Shown here: positions 1 to 6,171 of the stretch, one piece after another
How the letters are laid out: each line of letters opens with the position of its first letter
How positions within the stretch are numbered: position 1 is the first letter of the stretch
Origin: Frankiales bacterium
Lineage (GTDB): Bacteria > Actinomycetota > Actinomycetes > Mycobacteriales > Jatrophihabitantaceae
Direction: 5' to 3'
Assembly: GCA_025963265.1 (NCBI GenBank)
Contig: JAOPUY010000211.1
Coordinates: 1 to 6,769 of the forward strand
Length of the DNA: 6,769 nt
Notes under the pieces: generated by a model
Database searches by the model: none
What the model saw: only the letters and a program-made list of their open reading frames with translations
Told to the model about the DNA's origin: nothing
Program-made: the position numbers and the translations under genes

Positions 1-1666
1 GCAGCCCGAGGGGGGCCAGCGCGTTGTCGGCCACCTCGATCGGAGTTCCCTCGTCCACGGCCGCGGTGACCTCGCCCAGGAACCGAGTCAACAGCCGGTT
101 CACGACGAACGCAGGCGCGTCCGCGACCAGGACACTCGACTTGTTCAAGCTTCTCCCGACCGCGAAGGCGGTGGCCAGGCTGGCGTCATCGGTCTTGGCC
201 GCCTTGACGATCTCCAACAGGGGCAGCACCGCGACCGGGTTGAAGAAGTGGAATCCCACGACGCGCTCGGGGTGTTCGAGCTCGGCCGCCATCTCGGTCA
301 CCGAGAGCGAGGACGTGTTGGTGGCCAGAATCGCCTCGGGGGAGACGTGCCGCTCCAGCTCGGCGAAGACCGTCCGTTTCACCGCGAGATCCTCGAAGAC
401 CGCCTCGATGACGAAGTCGGCGTCGTCGAAGGCGTCCAGGGTGAGCGAGCCGCTGAGCAGAGCCTGGTAGCGGTTGGCTTGGTCGGGGCTGAGCCGACCC
501 TTGGCCAGCTGCTGGCTCAGCTCGCCGCGCACGTAGTCCAGCCCCCGCTCCAGGCGGGTTGAGTCCACATCGGTCAGCACCACCGGGACCTCGAGCCGGC
601 GCAGGAACAGCAGCGCCAGCTGACCGGCCATCAGCCCGGCGCCGACCACGCCGACCTTGCCGACTTTGCGGGCCAGCGCGCGATCCGGCGCGCCCGCCGG
701 CCGCTTGGCCCGTTTGTTGACCAGGTCGAAGGCGTACAGCCCGCTGCGCAGCTCTGGGCTCATGATGAGGTCGGCCAACGCCTCGTCCTCGGCCGCGACG
801 CCCTCGGCGAAGGTCGCGGTCCGGGCCAGGTCGATCAAGTCGAGGGCGCGGTAAGGCGCGGGCGCGCCGCCGTGCACCCGGGCGTCGGCGAACGCCCGTC
901 CGGCCGCCACGGCCGCTGCCCAGTCCGGGCCGCGGTCGACCTCCGGCCGCGATAGAGCGACCGAGCCGTCGAGGACGGCCACCGCCCACTTCAGCGACTC
1001 GGCCAGAAAGTCCGCCGGCTCGAGCAGGCGGTCGAAGATCCCCAAGGCGAGGGCCTGACGGGGGGAGATCATCTTGTTCTGGCTGAGGGCGTTCTCGACG
1101 ATCACGGTGACCGCAGCTCGCGGCCCGATGAGATTGGGCAGCAGTTGGCTGCCGCCCCAACCCGGGATCAGCCCGAGGAAGCACTCGGGGAAAGCGATGG
1201 CCGCGGCCGATCCCGACACCGTCCGGTAGTCGCAATGCAGGGCGAGCTCGAGGCCGCCGCCGAGGATCGCGCCGTTGACGAAGGCGAAAGTCGGGACGTC
1301 CAGGCTCTTGAGGCGGCCGAAGACACGGTGGCCGAGTTGCGCGATGGCCAACGCCTGGGCGCGGTCGGTGATCAGCCCGATTCCGGAGATGTCGGCGCCG
1401 GCGGCGAACACGAACGGCTTGCCGGTGACCCCGACCGCGGCCACCCGCGGCTGGTGCGCCTCGATCTGGCTCAGCGCCTCCTCGAGGGAGTGCAGGCCGG
1501 CCGGCCCGAACGACGACGGGCGGGTGTGGTCGAGCCCGTTGTCCAGCGTGATCAGGGCAAACTCGGCCGGCAGGCCGGGGACGTCGAGGTAGCGAACCAG
1601 CGAACGGGTCACGACCTCGTCGTCGAACTCCGGCTGCGCGGCCGGGGCAGCGCTAGTCGCAGTCAC
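1..1666 (-). CDS. fadB: Fatty-acid oxidation complex alpha subunit (enoyl-CoA hydratase / 3-hydroxyacyl-CoA dehydrogenase), 3' end cut off
   Basis: This bifunctional enzyme hydrates trans-2-enoyl-CoA and then oxidises L-3-hydroxyacyl-CoA with NAD+ in the cytosolic beta-oxidation cycle. The first 555 residues are visible; actinobacterial homologues are about 700-720 aa, so the C-terminal part is missing. The crotonase domain (about 30-220) has the oxyanion-hole motif FAAGADI (87-93) and NGAILGGGLELALHCD (131-146). Its two catalytic glutamates are E140 and E161, the latter in FPECFLGLIPGWGG. The NAD-binding dehydrogenase domain starts near 335 with VGVVGAGLMAGQ. It continues with NTSSLS (450-455), H473 in GFHFFNP, E485, and N523 in DAPAFVVNRLL, which together complete the Ser/His/Glu/Asn set of the family. 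The GTG start at 1666 overlaps the fadA stop as GTGA. It has GGGAG six bases upstream (1673-1677), so coupled translation with fadA is likely. The family assignment is firm. Substrate chain length cannot be read from the sequence. Confidence 0.96.
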   Translation of the reverse strand, partial: MTATSAAPAAQPEFDDEVVTRSLVRYLDVPGLPAEFALITLDNGLDHTRPSSFGPAGLHSLEEALSQIEAHQPRVAAVGVTGKPFVFAAGADISGIGLITDRAQALAIAQLGHRVFGRLKSLDVPTFAFVNGAILGGGLELALHCDYRTVSGSAAAIAFPECFLGLIPGWGGSQLLPNLIGPRAAVTVIVENALSQNKMISPRQALALGIFDRLLEPADFLAESLKWAVAVLDGSVALSRPEVDRGPDWAAAVAAGRAFADARVHGGAPAPYRALDLIDLARTATFAEGVAAEDEALADLIMSPELRSGLYAFDLVNKRAKRPAGAPDRALARKVGKVGVVGAGLMAGQLALLFLRRLEVPVVLTDVDSTRLERGLDYVRGELSQQLAKGRLSPDQANRYQALLSGSLTLDAFDDADFVIEAVFEDLAVKRTVFAELERHVSPEAILATNTSSLSVTEMAAELEHPERVVGFHFFNPVAVLPLLEIVKAAKTDDASLATAFAVGRSLNKSSVLVADAPAFVVNRLLTRFLGEVTAAVDEGTPIEVADNALAPLGL

Positions 1667-2877
1667 TGCGCGCTCCCGATGCTCTCGTCGAAATTGGGGT
1701 TTTCCCAGATGACGCTGCCGCCCTGGCCGAGCCCGACGCACATCGCGGTCAAGCCGTAGCGAACCTCGGGATGCTCGGCGAATTGGCGGGCGAGCTGGGT
1801 CATCAACCGCACGCCGGAGGAGGCCAGCGGATGGCCGAGGGCGATCGCCCCGCCGTAGGGGTTCACCCGGGGATCGTCCTCGGCGATGCCGTAGTGATCG
1901 AGAAAAGCCAGCACCTGCACGGCGAAAGCCTCGTTCAGCTCGAACAGTCCGATGTCGGAGATGCTCAAGCCGGTGGAGCGCAGCGCGCGCTCAGTGGACG
2001 GGATCGGGCCCTCGCCCATCACCTCGGGCTCGACCCCGGCGAAGCCGAAGCCGACTAGCTTCATCCGGGTCGGCAGGCCCAGCTCGGCGGCTGCCTCGGC
2101 GCTGGCCAGGATGCACGCGGTCGCGCCGTCGTTCAGCCCGGCCGCGTTGCCGGCGGTGATCCGGCCATGCGGACGGAACGGCGTGCGCAGCGCGGCCAGG
2201 TCAGCCAGCGTCGTGCCCGGCCGCGGCGGCTCGTCCTTGACGGCCAGGCCCCAACCCGTCTCAGCCGAGCGGGTCGCGATCGGCACCAGGTCGGGTTGGA
2301 TCTTGCCCTCGGCGTAGGCCTTGGCGACCTTCTCCTGGCTGCGCAAGGCGTAGCCGTCGGCCCGCTCACGGGTGATCGCCGGATAGCGGTCGTGCAGGTT
2401 CTCGGCGGTCGCGCCCATGTTGAGGGCGGACAACTCGACGAGGCGCTCAGACAGGAAGCGCGGATTGGGGTCGGCCGCCTCGCCCATCGGGTGCCGGCCC
2501 ATGTGCTCGACGCCGCCGGCGATGGCCACGTCGTACGCGCCGAAGGCGATCGAGCCCGACAGCGAGGTCACCGCGGTCATCCCGCCCGCGCACATCCGGT
2601 CGATGGCGTAGCCGGGGACCGACTTCGGCAGTCCGGCCAGCAGCGCGGCGGTCCGACCGATCGTGAGCCCCTGGTCGCCGATCTGGGTGCTGGCGGCGAT
2701 CGCGACCTCGTCGATCCGCGCCGGCGGCAGCTCGGGGTGGCGGCGCAGCAGCTCGCGGATGACCGCCACGATGAGGTCGTCGGCGCGGGTCTCGGCGTAG
2801 ATGCCCTTGCCGGCTCGTCCGAAGGGGGTGCGGGCGCCGTCGACGAAGACGACCTCGCGGAGTTGACGGGAACTCAC
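1663..2877 (-). CDS. fadA: Acetyl-CoA acyltransferase (thiolase), beta subunit of the fatty-acid oxidation complex
   Basis: This 404-aa thiolase cleaves 3-ketoacyl-CoA with CoA to give acetyl-CoA and a shortened acyl-CoA, the last step of beta-oxidation. The length is normal for the family. The acyl-accepting cysteine is C96 in DRMCAGGM. Other family motifs are GGVEHMGRHPMG (121-132), GNAAGLNDGA (243-252), NEAF (315-318), the catalytic H349 in GGAIALGHPLASSG, and the second catalytic cysteine C380 in CVGLGQGG. All catalytic residues are present. The start is GTG at 2877, chosen because AAGGAG (2884-2889) lies six bases upstream and because the N-terminus VVFVDGARTPFGR is in the right place for the family. 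It is the first gene of a fadA-fadB pair, with fadB starting inside its stop codon. That context favours a degradative thiolase in a FadAB complex over a biosynthetic acetoacetyl-CoA thiolase. A palindrome upstream may be its operator. Confidence 0.96.
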   Translation of the reverse strand: MSSRQLREVVFVDGARTPFGRAGKGIYAETRADDLIVAVIRELLRRHPELPPARIDEVAIAASTQIGDQGLTIGRTAALLAGLPKSVPGYAIDRMCAGGMTAVTSLSGSIAFGAYDVAIAGGVEHMGRHPMGEAADPNPRFLSERLVELSALNMGATAENLHDRYPAITRERADGYALRSQEKVAKAYAEGKIQPDLVPIATRSAETGWGLAVKDEPPRPGTTLADLAALRTPFRPHGRITAGNAAGLNDGATACILASAEAAAELGLPTRMKLVGFGFAGVEPEVMGEGPIPSTERALRSTGLSISDIGLFELNEAFAVQVLAFLDHYGIAEDDPRVNPYGGAIALGHPLASSGVRLMTQLARQFAEHPEVRYGLTAMCVGLGQGGSVIWENPNFDESIGSAQ

Positions 2878-2883
2878 GGCGTT

Positions 2884-2889
2884 CTCCTT
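2884..2889 (-). promoter_or_regulatory. Ribosome binding site of fadA
   Basis: On the minus strand this reads AAGGAG, a strong match to the anti-Shine-Dalgarno sequence. It lies six bases before the GTG at 2877 and supports that codon as the start. Confidence 0.8.
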
Positions 2890-2913
2890 GAGAGTGCAGG
2901 CTGCTCAGTGATG

Positions 2914-2958
2914 CCAGCCGGTCACCCGTTCGCTGCTGCGAACGGTGTTACCGGCCAG
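2914..2958 (-). other. Long imperfect inverted repeat between rnd and fadA; possible terminator or leader hairpin
   Basis: The inner stem is a perfect 8-bp inverted repeat, CCGTTCGC (2926-2933) and GCGAACGG (2938-2945), with a four-base loop. After one unpaired base (2946) the outer arms continue to pair, CCGGTCAC-type sequence at 2917-2925 against 2947-2955, with one mismatch (2923/2949). The outer end near 2914/2958 is weak. It begins about 24 bases past the rnd stop. In minus-strand RNA no run of U follows, so it is not a classical intrinsic terminator, but U-poor hairpins are often proposed as terminators in actinobacteria. If transcription of fadA starts near 2950, most of the structure would instead form at the 5' end of its mRNA. 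The repeat is directly visible; either role is inference. Confidence 0.5.
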
Positions 2959-2962
2959 TAAC
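2947..2962. promoter_or_regulatory. 16-bp near-perfect palindrome upstream of fadA, candidate repressor operator
   Basis: The sequence GTTACCGGCCAGTAAC has perfect 5-bp outer arms (GTTAC/GTAAC) around a GGCC centre. Only the positions next to GGCC break the symmetry. Size and symmetry fit a dimeric repressor such as a TetR- or GntR-family regulator, families that commonly control fatty-acid degradation genes. It lies 70 bases upstream of the fadA start and overlaps the possible -10 element. No regulator gene is in the window, so the protein that would bind is unknown. Confidence 0.45.
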
Positions 2963-2985
2963 TTCACTTTAGCCGTCGCGGTCAA
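2957..2985 (-). promoter_or_regulatory. Possible fadA promoter (weak)
   Basis: On the minus strand TTGACC (2980-2985) resembles a -35 element. Seventeen bases further is GTTACT (2957-2962), a poor -10 match. The -35 would cover the rnd stop codon (2982-2984), and the -10 lies inside the palindrome at 2947-2962, where a bound repressor would block transcription. The spacing is good but the -10 is weak, so this is only a candidate. Read-through from rnd is also possible. Confidence 0.3.
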
Positions 2986-4343
2986 GTCCCGCCCGCGGAC
3001 GCCGTCCCGGCCGACGCGGCTGTCGCGGCGGCCGAAGAAGCAGCGGCGGCTGAGGCGGCGGCCGCGGCCTGCGCGGCCAACAACGCTGCGGTGAGCTCGG
3101 CGGCCAGCACGTCGATCTGCCAAGCTCGGGCGCCGAGCTCGACCAACCGCTCGCGCACCGCTGCCTCGCTGAGCTCGGGCAACGGCCGCCAGCTCAGTCG
3201 GCGTTGCAGCTCGCCGGCCAGCAGGTTCTGGCTGACCACCTGCAGCCGCTCGGCCGTCCGGAGCACGACCTCCTTGACTGCCGCCAGCCGCAGGGCGGCC
3301 ACCGGGTCGCGGTCACGCCACCGGGCCGGGGCCGGCATCGCGTCCGGATCGTTGCTGACGGCCGAGATCTGCGGTAGCTCGACCTCCTCCAGCTCGCGGG
3401 CGGCGGCGATCGCGCTGAACCACTGCGCGACCTGACGACGCTGCCGAGGCCCGTTGAAGACCGGCAGCGCCAACAGCTCCTGCGGCTGACGCGGGTTGGC
3501 TTTGACGGCGGAGATGATCGCCGCGTCGGGCAGGATCCGACCCGGCGCGATATCCCGCTCGGCGGCGACCCGATCGCGGGCCTCCCACAGCGAGCGCGCG
3601 ATCGCCAGCTGGCGGCGGTTGCGGATGGCGTGGATGCCCGAGATTCGCCGCCACGGCTCAGCGCGCGGCTGGGGCGGCGGCGCGCTCAAGATCGCCCGGG
3701 ACTCCTCCTCGGCCCACTCGAGCTTGCCGGTGCGCTGGAGCTCGGCCACCAGCACCGCCCGCAACTCGATCAGCAGCTCCACGTCCAGCGCGGCGTAGTC
3801 CAGCCAGTCGGCTGGCAGCGGACGGGTCGACCAGTCGGCCGCCGAGTGCCCCTTCTCCAAGTGGATTCCCAGATACTGCTCGACCATCGTGCCCAGCGCC
3901 ACCCGCTCCGAGCCGAGCAGCCGGCCGACCAGCTCAGAGTCGAACAGCCGCTGCGGCCGCATCCCGACCTCGGCCAGACAAGCCAGGTCCTGGGTCGCCG
4001 CGTGCAAGATCCACTCGGCGTCGCCGATCGCGGCTCCGATCGAGCTCAGGTCAGGCAACGCGATCGGGTCGATCAGCACGGTGCCGAAGCCGGCCCGTCG
4101 AAGTTGGACGAGGTAAGCGCGCTGGCTGTAGCGATAGCCCGAGGCCCGTTCGGCGTCCACGGCTACGGGGCCGGTCGCGGCGGCCAGTCCCGCTGCCGCC
4201 GCGGCCAATTCGGCCTCGGTGGTGAGCGGAACCGGCGTGCCCTCCCGCGGCGATCGGAGAAGCACCGGCTGGGGGCCAGAGTCAGCGGCTGACTCTGGTT
4301 CCGACTCGGGGGGAGCGTCAGCGATCACCGAGCGTAGCCACAC
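2982..4343 (-). CDS. rnd: Ribonuclease D-like 3'-5' exonuclease with HRDC domain
   Basis: This 453-aa protein is a DEDDy-type 3'-5' exoribonuclease, a family that trims 3' ends of tRNA precursors and other small RNAs in the cytoplasm. The nuclease domain spans about 40-210. Motif I is AVDAERASGYRYS (D63, E65), motif II is HAATQDLACL (D119), and motif III is YAALDVE (Y183, D187); all metal-binding acidic residues are present. An HRDC nucleic-acid-binding domain follows at about 238-315 (from IRNRRQLAIARSLWEARD). A further helical domain lies at about 345-415, as in actinobacterial members such as M. tuberculosis Rv2681. Residues 10-38 (Pro/Glu/Ser-rich) and 417-453 (almost all Ala, Ser, Thr, Gly) look disordered. 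The GTG start at 4343 overlaps the DUF3000 gene by 26 bases; a second GTG at 4328 would shorten the overlap to 11. Neither has a well-spaced ribosome site. The family is secure; the RNA substrates are unknown. Confidence 0.92.
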   Translation of the reverse strand: MWLRSVIADAPPESEPESAADSGPQPVLLRSPREGTPVPLTTEAELAAAAAGLAAATGPVAVDAERASGYRYSQRAYLVQLRRAGFGTVLIDPIALPDLSSIGAAIGDAEWILHAATQDLACLAEVGMRPQRLFDSELVGRLLGSERVALGTMVEQYLGIHLEKGHSAADWSTRPLPADWLDYAALDVELLIELRAVLVAELQRTGKLEWAEEESRAILSAPPPQPRAEPWRRISGIHAIRNRRQLAIARSLWEARDRVAAERDIAPGRILPDAAIISAVKANPRQPQELLALPVFNGPRQRRQVAQWFSAIAAARELEEVELPQISAVSNDPDAMPAPARWRDRDPVAALRLAAVKEVVLRTAERLQVVSQNLLAGELQRRLSWRPLPELSEAAVRERLVELGARAWQIDVLAAELTAALLAAQAAAAASAAAASSAAATAASAGTASAGGT

Positions 4344-4935
4344 CTTCCGGAGGCAGCCCGGCCGCGGTGGAGAGCAGGTCTACGAACGCGAGCAGGTGTG
4401 CGCTCAGATCGCTGTCGAGGGCCGTCCAGGAGCCGCGCAGCTCCAACTGAGTCGTGCTGCGCGGACCGTGCACGTCGCCGAACCGGGTGGAGGTCGTCTG
4501 AGTGACCGTGCCGCCGACCGCGGTGTGCGCGGCCTGACGCTGCGACAGCGACTCGGTGAGCCAGCTCCAGCCGACCGCGGGCAGCAGCGGATCGCCGGCC
4601 ATGTCGGCGGCGAGGTCTGATTGGGCGTAGGCGACGAGCCGGGTCTCGCCGTCCCAGGCCTCGGCGCCGTCCGGGTCGTGCAACACCACCAGGCGTCCGG
4701 TGGAGCCCTCGTTGGCGTCGCGGCCGTCGATGTCCACCGCGATCGCGAAGGACCACGGCGCCAGCCGCTGGGGCGGGCGGATGCGCTCGATCACCGCCTC
4801 GCGGCGGACCGCCGTGGCCAGCAGCGTGTCGATGGCCGTCCGGAAGATCGCGGGCGCGTTGGCCGGTAACGGGTCGTCGTCCGTGAGCGAGGCCGTGACC
4901 TCAGGACCGATTCTCACGCCGGAGTCGGGCGCCAT
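4318..4935 (-). CDS. DUF3000 family protein of unknown function
   Basis: This 205-aa protein belongs to an actinobacterial family (DUF3000) with no assigned function; M. tuberculosis Rv2680 is about the same length. Recognisable conserved stretches are [16 protein letters not shown] (51-66), [16 protein letters not shown] (81-96), [12 protein letters not shown] (115-126) and [14 protein letters not shown] (141-154). The composition is that of a soluble alpha/beta protein rich in Trp and acidic residues. There is no signal peptide or membrane segment. The start is ATG at 4935, supported by a GGAGGGG ribosome site seven bases upstream. The open frame runs on further upstream, but that part is antisense to hemE and is not coding. 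Its 3' end overlaps rnd, suggesting co-translation, and the same adjacency in mycobacteria hints at a shared RNA-related job. That link is inference only. Confidence 0.9.
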   Translation of the reverse strand: MAPDSGVRIGPEVTASLTDDDPLPANAPAIFRTAIDTLLATAVRREAVIERIRPPQRLAPWSFAIAVDIDGRDANEGSTGRLVVLHDPDGAEAWDGETRLVAYAQSDLAADMAGDPLLPAVGWSWLTESLSQRQAAHTAVGGTVTQTTSTRFGDVHGPRSTTQLELRGSWTALDSDLSAHLLAFVDLLSTAAGLPPEGVATLGDR

Positions 4936-5050
4936 CGAAATTCCCCTCCCAGTACCTGCTATCCGGGTAGGAACTTCGCACGCGCCGGGGTGGCGGCGCG
5001 TGAGGCGCGCCGCACAGGCCGGCCCTACTGCTCGCATCACGCCGGTTGGC
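4936..5050. promoter_or_regulatory. Divergent intergenic region between DUF3000 and hemE
   Basis: This gap of about 115 bases should hold promoters for both directions, but I find no convincing -35/-10 pair on either strand. It contains a perfect 8-bp inverted repeat, CACGCGCC (4979-4986) and GGCGCGTG (4995-5002), with an 8-base spacer. The palindrome GGCGCGCC at 5004-5011 can pair with the same arms, and GGCCGGCC is at 5017-5024. A weaker symmetric element, CTATCCGGGTAG, lies at 4959-4970. GC-only palindromes arise easily in such DNA; the CACGCGCC pair and the element at 4959-4970 are the better operator candidates. Confidence 0.4.
4943..4949 (-). promoter_or_regulatory. Ribosome binding site that fixes the DUF3000 start
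   Basis: The minus strand reads GGAGGGG here, seven bases before ATG 4935. It is the best ribosome site in the window and argues against the longer open frame that extends into the hemE antisense strand. Confidence 0.8.
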
Positions 5051-6166
5051 ATGAAACCATTGTCCTCGATGACGCATTCCACGGTTTCGGCGCCCCAGAA
5101 CTCCGGCCGCCCCGACTCACCCACCGACGCACCGCCGACCGATTCGCCGCTGTCGCAGTCGCTGTTCCTGCGGGCCGCGCGGGGCGAGCAGGTGGCGCAC
5201 CCGCCGGTGTGGTTCATGCGCCAAGCCGGCCGCTCACTGCCGGAATACCGCGCGCTGCGGACCGGCACGGCGATGCTGCAGGCCTGCCGCACCCCGGATC
5301 TGGTCACCGAGATCACCCTGCAGCCGGTCCGCCGGCACGGCGTGGACGCCGCCATCTTCTTCTCCGACATCGTGGTGCCGCTGGTCGCGGCCGGCCTCGA
5401 CATCGAGATCGTGCCGGGCACCGGCCCGGTCGTGGCCAACCCGGTTCGGCGGGCGGCCGACGTCGCGTCCGTCCATCCGCTCGAGCCCTCGGACATCGGC
5501 GACATCGAGACCTCCGTTCGGCAGTTGGTCGGCGAGCTCGGCGACGTCCCGCTCATCGGCTTCGCCGGCGCGCCCTACACGCTGGCCAGCTACCTGATCG
5601 AGGGCGGCCCGTCCAAAGACCACGCGCGGACCAAGGCCCTGATGCACTCCGATCCCGGGCTTTGGCACGACTTGCTGGGCCGCCTGGCCCAGATCTCGGC
5701 GACCTTCCTGCGGGTGCAACTCGACGCCGGGGCCTCGGCCATCCAGCTCTTCGACTCCTGGGCGGGCGGCCTGTCGGCGGCGGACTACGCCGAGTTCGTG
5801 CTGCCGCACTCGCAGGCGGTCTTCACCGCGCTCGGGGACCGAGACACCCCACGCATCCACTTCGGCGTCGGCACCGGCGAGCTGCTCGATCTGATGCGCC
5901 AGGCTGGGGCGTCGGTCGTCGGGGTCGATTGGCGCACGCCGCTGGACGTGGCCGCGGCCCGCATCGGCGGCGTCACCCCGGTGCAGGGCAATCTCGACCC
6001 GGTGTTGGTGCTGGCCGATTGGCCTGTCGTGGCCGAGCAGGTCCGGCGGATCGTGGCTGAGGGGCGGCGCGCGCCCGGCCACATCTTCAACCTCGGTCAC
6101 GGGGTGCTGCCCGACAGCGATCCGGCGATTCTGACTCGCATCGTCGAGCTCGTGCACTCGCTGTAA
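5051..6166 (+). CDS. hemE: Uroporphyrinogen decarboxylase
   Basis: This enzyme removes the four acetate carboxyl groups of uroporphyrinogen III to give coproporphyrinogen III, in the cytosol. From ATG 5051 it has 371 aa, slightly longer than the usual 340-360. The signature [16 protein letters not shown] (52-67) carries the substrate-binding R57. Next come FFSDIVVP with catalytic D106, [14 protein letters not shown] with Y176, FDSWAGGLS with S236, and [10 protein letters not shown] with H350, so every residue known to matter in the family is present. VQGNLDP (311-317) is also typical. The start is unsettled. ATG 5051, ATG 5069 (365 aa) and GTG 5000 (388 aa) are in frame, and none has a good ribosome site. 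The residues before about 45 are Pro/Ser/Thr-rich and unconserved, so the choice does not affect the fold. The next gene starts six bases after this stop and continues the pathway. Confidence 0.96.
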   Translation: MKPLSSMTHSTVSAPQNSGRPDSPTDAPPTDSPLSQSLFLRAARGEQVAHPPVWFMRQAGRSLPEYRALRTGTAMLQACRTPDLVTEITLQPVRRHGVDAAIFFSDIVVPLVAAGLDIEIVPGTGPVVANPVRRAADVASVHPLEPSDIGDIETSVRQLVGELGDVPLIGFAGAPYTLASYLIEGGPSKDHARTKALMHSDPGLWHDLLGRLAQISATFLRVQLDAGASAIQLFDSWAGGLSAADYAEFVLPHSQAVFTALGDRDTPRIHFGVGTGELLDLMRQAGASVVGVDWRTPLDVAAARIGGVTPVQGNLDPVLVLADWPVVAEQVRRIVAEGRRAPGHIFNLGHGVLPDSDPAILTRIVELVHSL

Positions 6167-6171
6167 CCGCC

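Noticed and set aside
186..1235. Long open frame on the minus strand rich in Arg, Gly and Pro
   Set aside because: It is an alternative frame of fadB, whose own frame contains the family motifs. The R/G/P-rich composition is typical of shadow frames in GC-rich DNA.
2167..2961. Plus-strand open frame opposite fadA
   Set aside because: It mirrors the thiolase codons and has an R/G/H-rich composition without motifs; no ribosome site or neighbour supports it.
4861..4870. GGCCGGTAAC, identical to ten bases of the fadA palindrome read on the minus strand
   Set aside because: It lacks the second arm, sits inside DUF3000 coding sequence, and a ten-base GC-rich match can arise by chance.
5004..5024. 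GGCGCGCC and GGCCGGCC palindromes
   Set aside because: All-G/C eight-base palindromes are frequent in such DNA; I would not call either an operator alone.
4700..5050. Upstream extension of the hemE open frame
   Set aside because: Most of it lies antisense to DUF3000 and has no resemblance to HemE; the frame is open only because stops are rare in this DNA.
4936..5556. Upstream extension of the DUF3000 open frame
   Set aside because: It is antisense to the conserved part of hemE, and a strong ribosome site marks ATG 4935 as the start.
5234..6157. Minus-strand open frame of about 300 codons opposite hemE
   Set aside because: It is antisense to a fully conserved enzyme and shows no family motifs.
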